From assembly GCA_020347565.1 (NCBI GenBank), contig CP070732.1, positions 1,405,130 through 1,467,141 of the forward strand: a stretch of 62,012 nucleotides of DNA. Direction: 5' to 3'. This document shows positions 60,186-62,012 of the stretch, piece after piece. A program made the translations under genes and the position numbers. Numbering within the stretch: the stretch's first letter is position 1; each line of letters begins with the position of its first letter. This DNA comes from Methanobacteriota archaeon (lineage in GTDB: Archaea > Thermoplasmatota > Thermoplasmata > UBA10834). Under the pieces are notes generated by a model. The model was not told the DNA's origin. It saw only the letters and a list, made by a program, of their open reading frames with translations, and did not search any database.

Positions 60186-61891
60186 AGTCCTCCCTCCGCG
60201 GCGGCTCTGATGAGCGCGTCGATCATGGCACCGAGCTGCTTGCTGCTGAATCCCTTCTGCTGCACGGCGTCGTTGTGGCACGCGGCAACGCACGTGCCAC
60301 AGCCTTTGCACTGCGCCTCATTTACCCTCGCAGCTCTCTTCCCGTCCTGCTCGACGATCTCGATCGCTTCGTAGGGGCACGATGTCACGCAGTTGCCGCA
60401 CGCGATGCACTTCTCAGGGTCTACCTCGGCCGTGATGGCCTCGATCCTGACCCTGCCCTCGCTGATGGGTATCGACGCCTTCGCCGCGGCGGCCTGACCC
60501 TGCCATATGCACTCTTTGGCGCTTACAGGCCATCTGGCGGAGCCGCTAACGAAGACGCCGTCGGTCGCGAACTCCACAGGCCTCAGTTTGACATGAGCTT
60601 CCAGAAAGAAGCCGTACCTGTCCCGCGGCACCTTCAGCAACTTGCTGGTGTCGACGGAATCCTCGGGCGATACCAGGGGCGTTGCGAGGACAACGAGGGC
60701 AGCCTCGAGGTCTATGCGGTCGTCGAGGGTCTCGTCGAAGACTCTGACGGATACGCCGTCCCCCCTGGAGGCCACCTCGGGCTGCTGCTCGAGGCCGTAT
60801 CTGACGAATCTCACGCCTTTCTCCGAAGCCTCCTTGTATAGCGCCTCAGCCGCAGTTCCGCAGCTCATTATGTCCCTGTGAAGAACCGTCACGGACGCCT
60901 CCCGGTTGGATTCGAGGATCCTCAGGGAGTTCTTCAGCGTGGCGTTGCAGCATATCCTCGAGCAGTACTCCCGTCCTGGCTGCCTGCTACCGACGCAGTT
61001 GATGAAGACGACTCTGTCCGCCGTCAGGCCGCCAGCCGACAGCCTCCTCTCGAGCTCCGACTGAGTTATCACCTGGTGATGCTCGCCAAAGCCATACTCG
61101 CCATCGGGCTGAAACTCGCGTGCGCCGGTCGCCACGACTATCGCACCAGCCTCCAGCTCGGCCTCTCTGCCGTCGTCGTCGATCACGAGCTGGAAGTTGC
61201 CTATGAAGCCCTTCAGGCTCTTGACCCGGGACCGCAGATGAAGGTTCCCGCTCGGCGAGTCCTCTATCCTCCTGACGAGGCCTTCGATGAGCGTTCTGCT
61301 GTCCACGCCTTCGGGGCCTATTACCGCCACTTCCGCGAGGAGCCCGCCGGCTCGGTCGGACTTCTCGACCAAATGCGTCTCGATCCCCTGCTCGACCAGC
61401 GAGGCGGCAGCGGCCAGTCCCGATATCCCAGCACCTATGACTACCGCCTTCGGTATCACGCTGGATTCGCCCTCCTCCTGAGGCTCCAGCAGCGCCGCCT
61501 TCGCCACGCCCATCGCGACGAGCTTCTTCGCCTTCTCCGTCGCGGAAGCCGGTTCCTTGGCGTGTATCCAGGAACAGTGCTCCCTGATGTTCGCCATCTC
61601 GAAACACGCGGGGTTCATACCTACCTCTTTGACGGCGTTCCTGAAGGTCGGCTCGTGCATCCTGGGTGAACATGAAGCAACAACAACTCTGTTCAGACCA
61701 AGTTCCTTGATATCGTCCTTTATCATCACCTGGCCCGGCTCGGAGCAAGTGTACTTGTAAAACTTGGAGACGACCACGTTCGGAAGATCCTCTGCCCATT
61801 TGGCGACCTGTTCGGAATCCACAGTCGCCGCGATGTTGAGCCCACATTCGCAGATGTAGACCCCGATCCTTGGCTCTTCCCTCTCTTCCAT
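60182..61891 (-). CDS. hdrA: HdrA, FAD- and Fe-S-containing heterodisulfide-reductase subunit
   Basis: A 569-residue protein of nearly full HdrA length. N-terminal domain GVYICECGLNIAATVD and VVVASCSPRMHEPTFRNAV, FAD domain VVIGAGISGLAAAASLVEQG, INCVGSRQPGREYCSRICC, the TDGVFVSGSARWP loop and two C-terminal 4Fe-4S motifs CIACGNCVTSCPYEAI and CKGCGTCVAACHNDAV. HdrA bifurcates electrons in related complexes. Its ATG overlaps the upstream stop by one base (TGATG). Confidence 0.94.
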   Translation of the reverse strand: MEEREEPRIGVYICECGLNIAATVDSEQVAKWAEDLPNVVVSKFYKYTCSEPGQVMIKDDIKELGLNRVVVASCSPRMHEPTFRNAVKEVGMNPACFEMANIREHCSWIHAKEPASATEKAKKLVAMGVAKAALLEPQEEGESSVIPKAVVIGAGISGLAAAASLVEQGIETHLVEKSDRAGGLLAEVAVIGPEGVDSRTLIEGLVRRIEDSPSGNLHLRSRVKSLKGFIGNFQLVIDDDGREAELEAGAIVVATGAREFQPDGEYGFGEHHQVITQSELERRLSAGGLTADRVVFINCVGSRQPGREYCSRICCNATLKNSLRILESNREASVTVLHRDIMSCGTAAEALYKEASEKGVRFVRYGLEQQPEVASRGDGVSVRVFDETLDDRIDLEAALVVLATPLVSPEDSVDTSKLLKVPRDRYGFFLEAHVKLRPVEFATDGVFVSGSARWPVSAKECIWQGQAAAAKASIPISEGRVRIEAITAEVDPEKCIACGNCVTSCPYEAIEIVEQDGKRAARVNEAQCKGCGTCVAACHNDAVQQKGFSSKQLGAMIDALIRAAAEGGL

Positions 61892-62012
61892 CAGTCGATC
61901 CCCATTATCGATTCGATCTGTGCTTCCAGTTGATCTTGAGAGTAATTGCGGACTGAGATTGCCGCTGACGGACAAGCCGCCGTGCAGATGCCGCATCCCT
62001 GGCAGAGATACT
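61891..62012 (-). CDS. HdrA-family flavoprotein, C-terminal ferredoxin end (5' part outside window)
   Basis: The last 39 codons read YLCQGCGICTAACPSAAISV then RNYSQDQLEAQIESIMGID and TGA. This matches the C-terminus of the QmoB-like protein at 47029-48609 (CQGCGMCVGICPSKAI..HYTDEQI). It is therefore probably the second HdrA-like partner of the formate dehydrogenase operon. Confidence 0.75.
   Translation of the reverse strand, partial: YLCQGCGICTAACPSAAISVRNYSQDQLEAQIESIMGID

Noticed and set aside
1..62012. CRISPR arrays, rRNA genes, complete insertion sequences, replication origin
   Set aside because: No regularly spaced direct repeats with unique spacers, no rRNA-like sequence, no transposase and no Orc1/Cdc6 gene or origin-like repeat cluster was found.

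Overview
The window reads as a chromosome segment of an uncultured archaeon. The evidence is archaeal-type RadA, CCA-adding enzyme and Trm-G10 methyltransferase, geranylgeranylglyceryl-phosphate and digeranylgeranylglyceryl-phosphate synthases for ether lipids, a beta-CASP RNase, cyclic 2,3-diphosphoglycerate synthetase, an intron-bearing tRNA-Leu, and many genes with a TATA box 25-33 nt before the start codon (leaderless transcripts). Within operons, Shine-Dalgarno sites and 1-4 nt stop/start overlaps dominate. The gene set (tetrahydrofolate C1 enzymes, HdrA/MvhD modules, HdrDE-like genes, PurH) suggests Thermoplasmatota, but that placement is inference.

Layout. 1-6.75 kb is an accessory region of visibly lower GC: the end of an isochorismatase-like gene, a repeat-rich surface protein, small membrane and zinc-ribbon proteins, dispersed repeats, tRNA 3'-end scars and an integrase remnant beside tRNA-Val. 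6.9-24 kb is core: a BPL_N/GATase-like protein, an HdrE/HdrD-like pair, MFS transporter, nadC, beta-CASP RNase, YjbQ, an HTH regulator with a perfect palindrome, nfeD-stomatin, an amidohydrolase, an MBL protein, a possible small structured RNA, cca and radA (with intein). 24-33.5 kb holds a tRNA methyltransferase, a site-2-type protease, two lipid enzymes and two large multi-PAS histidine kinases. 33.6-35.8 kb is a second small accessory patch ending at tRNA-Leu, with the same dispersed element and a related tRNA scar. 35.8-44.9 kb has cPGS, ACT, zinc-ribbon and winged-helix proteins, a GvpD/KaiC-like ATPase with a P-loop-less partner, purH and an MFS transporter.

45-62 kb is the metabolic centre. 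A five-gene minus-strand operon encodes two HdrA-family flavoproteins (resembling QmoA and QmoB), MvhD, MetV and MetF. Next come formate-tetrahydrofolate ligase (fhs) and divergent folD, an acetyl-CoA synthetase, a beta-carbonic anhydrase, an OFA-family carrier (oxalate/formate type), then a second minus-strand operon of an HdrA-family C-terminus (partial), HdrA, MvhD, an FdhB/FrhB-like protein and FdhA. Together these encode formate to methyl-tetrahydrofolate conversion by the bacterial-type methyl branch. Both redox ends (formate dehydrogenase and methylene-THF reductase) sit beside the same HdrA-HdrA-MvhD module, which suggests flavin-based electron bifurcation or confurcation. That wiring is the most interesting system in the window; which electron carriers it uses is not visible here.
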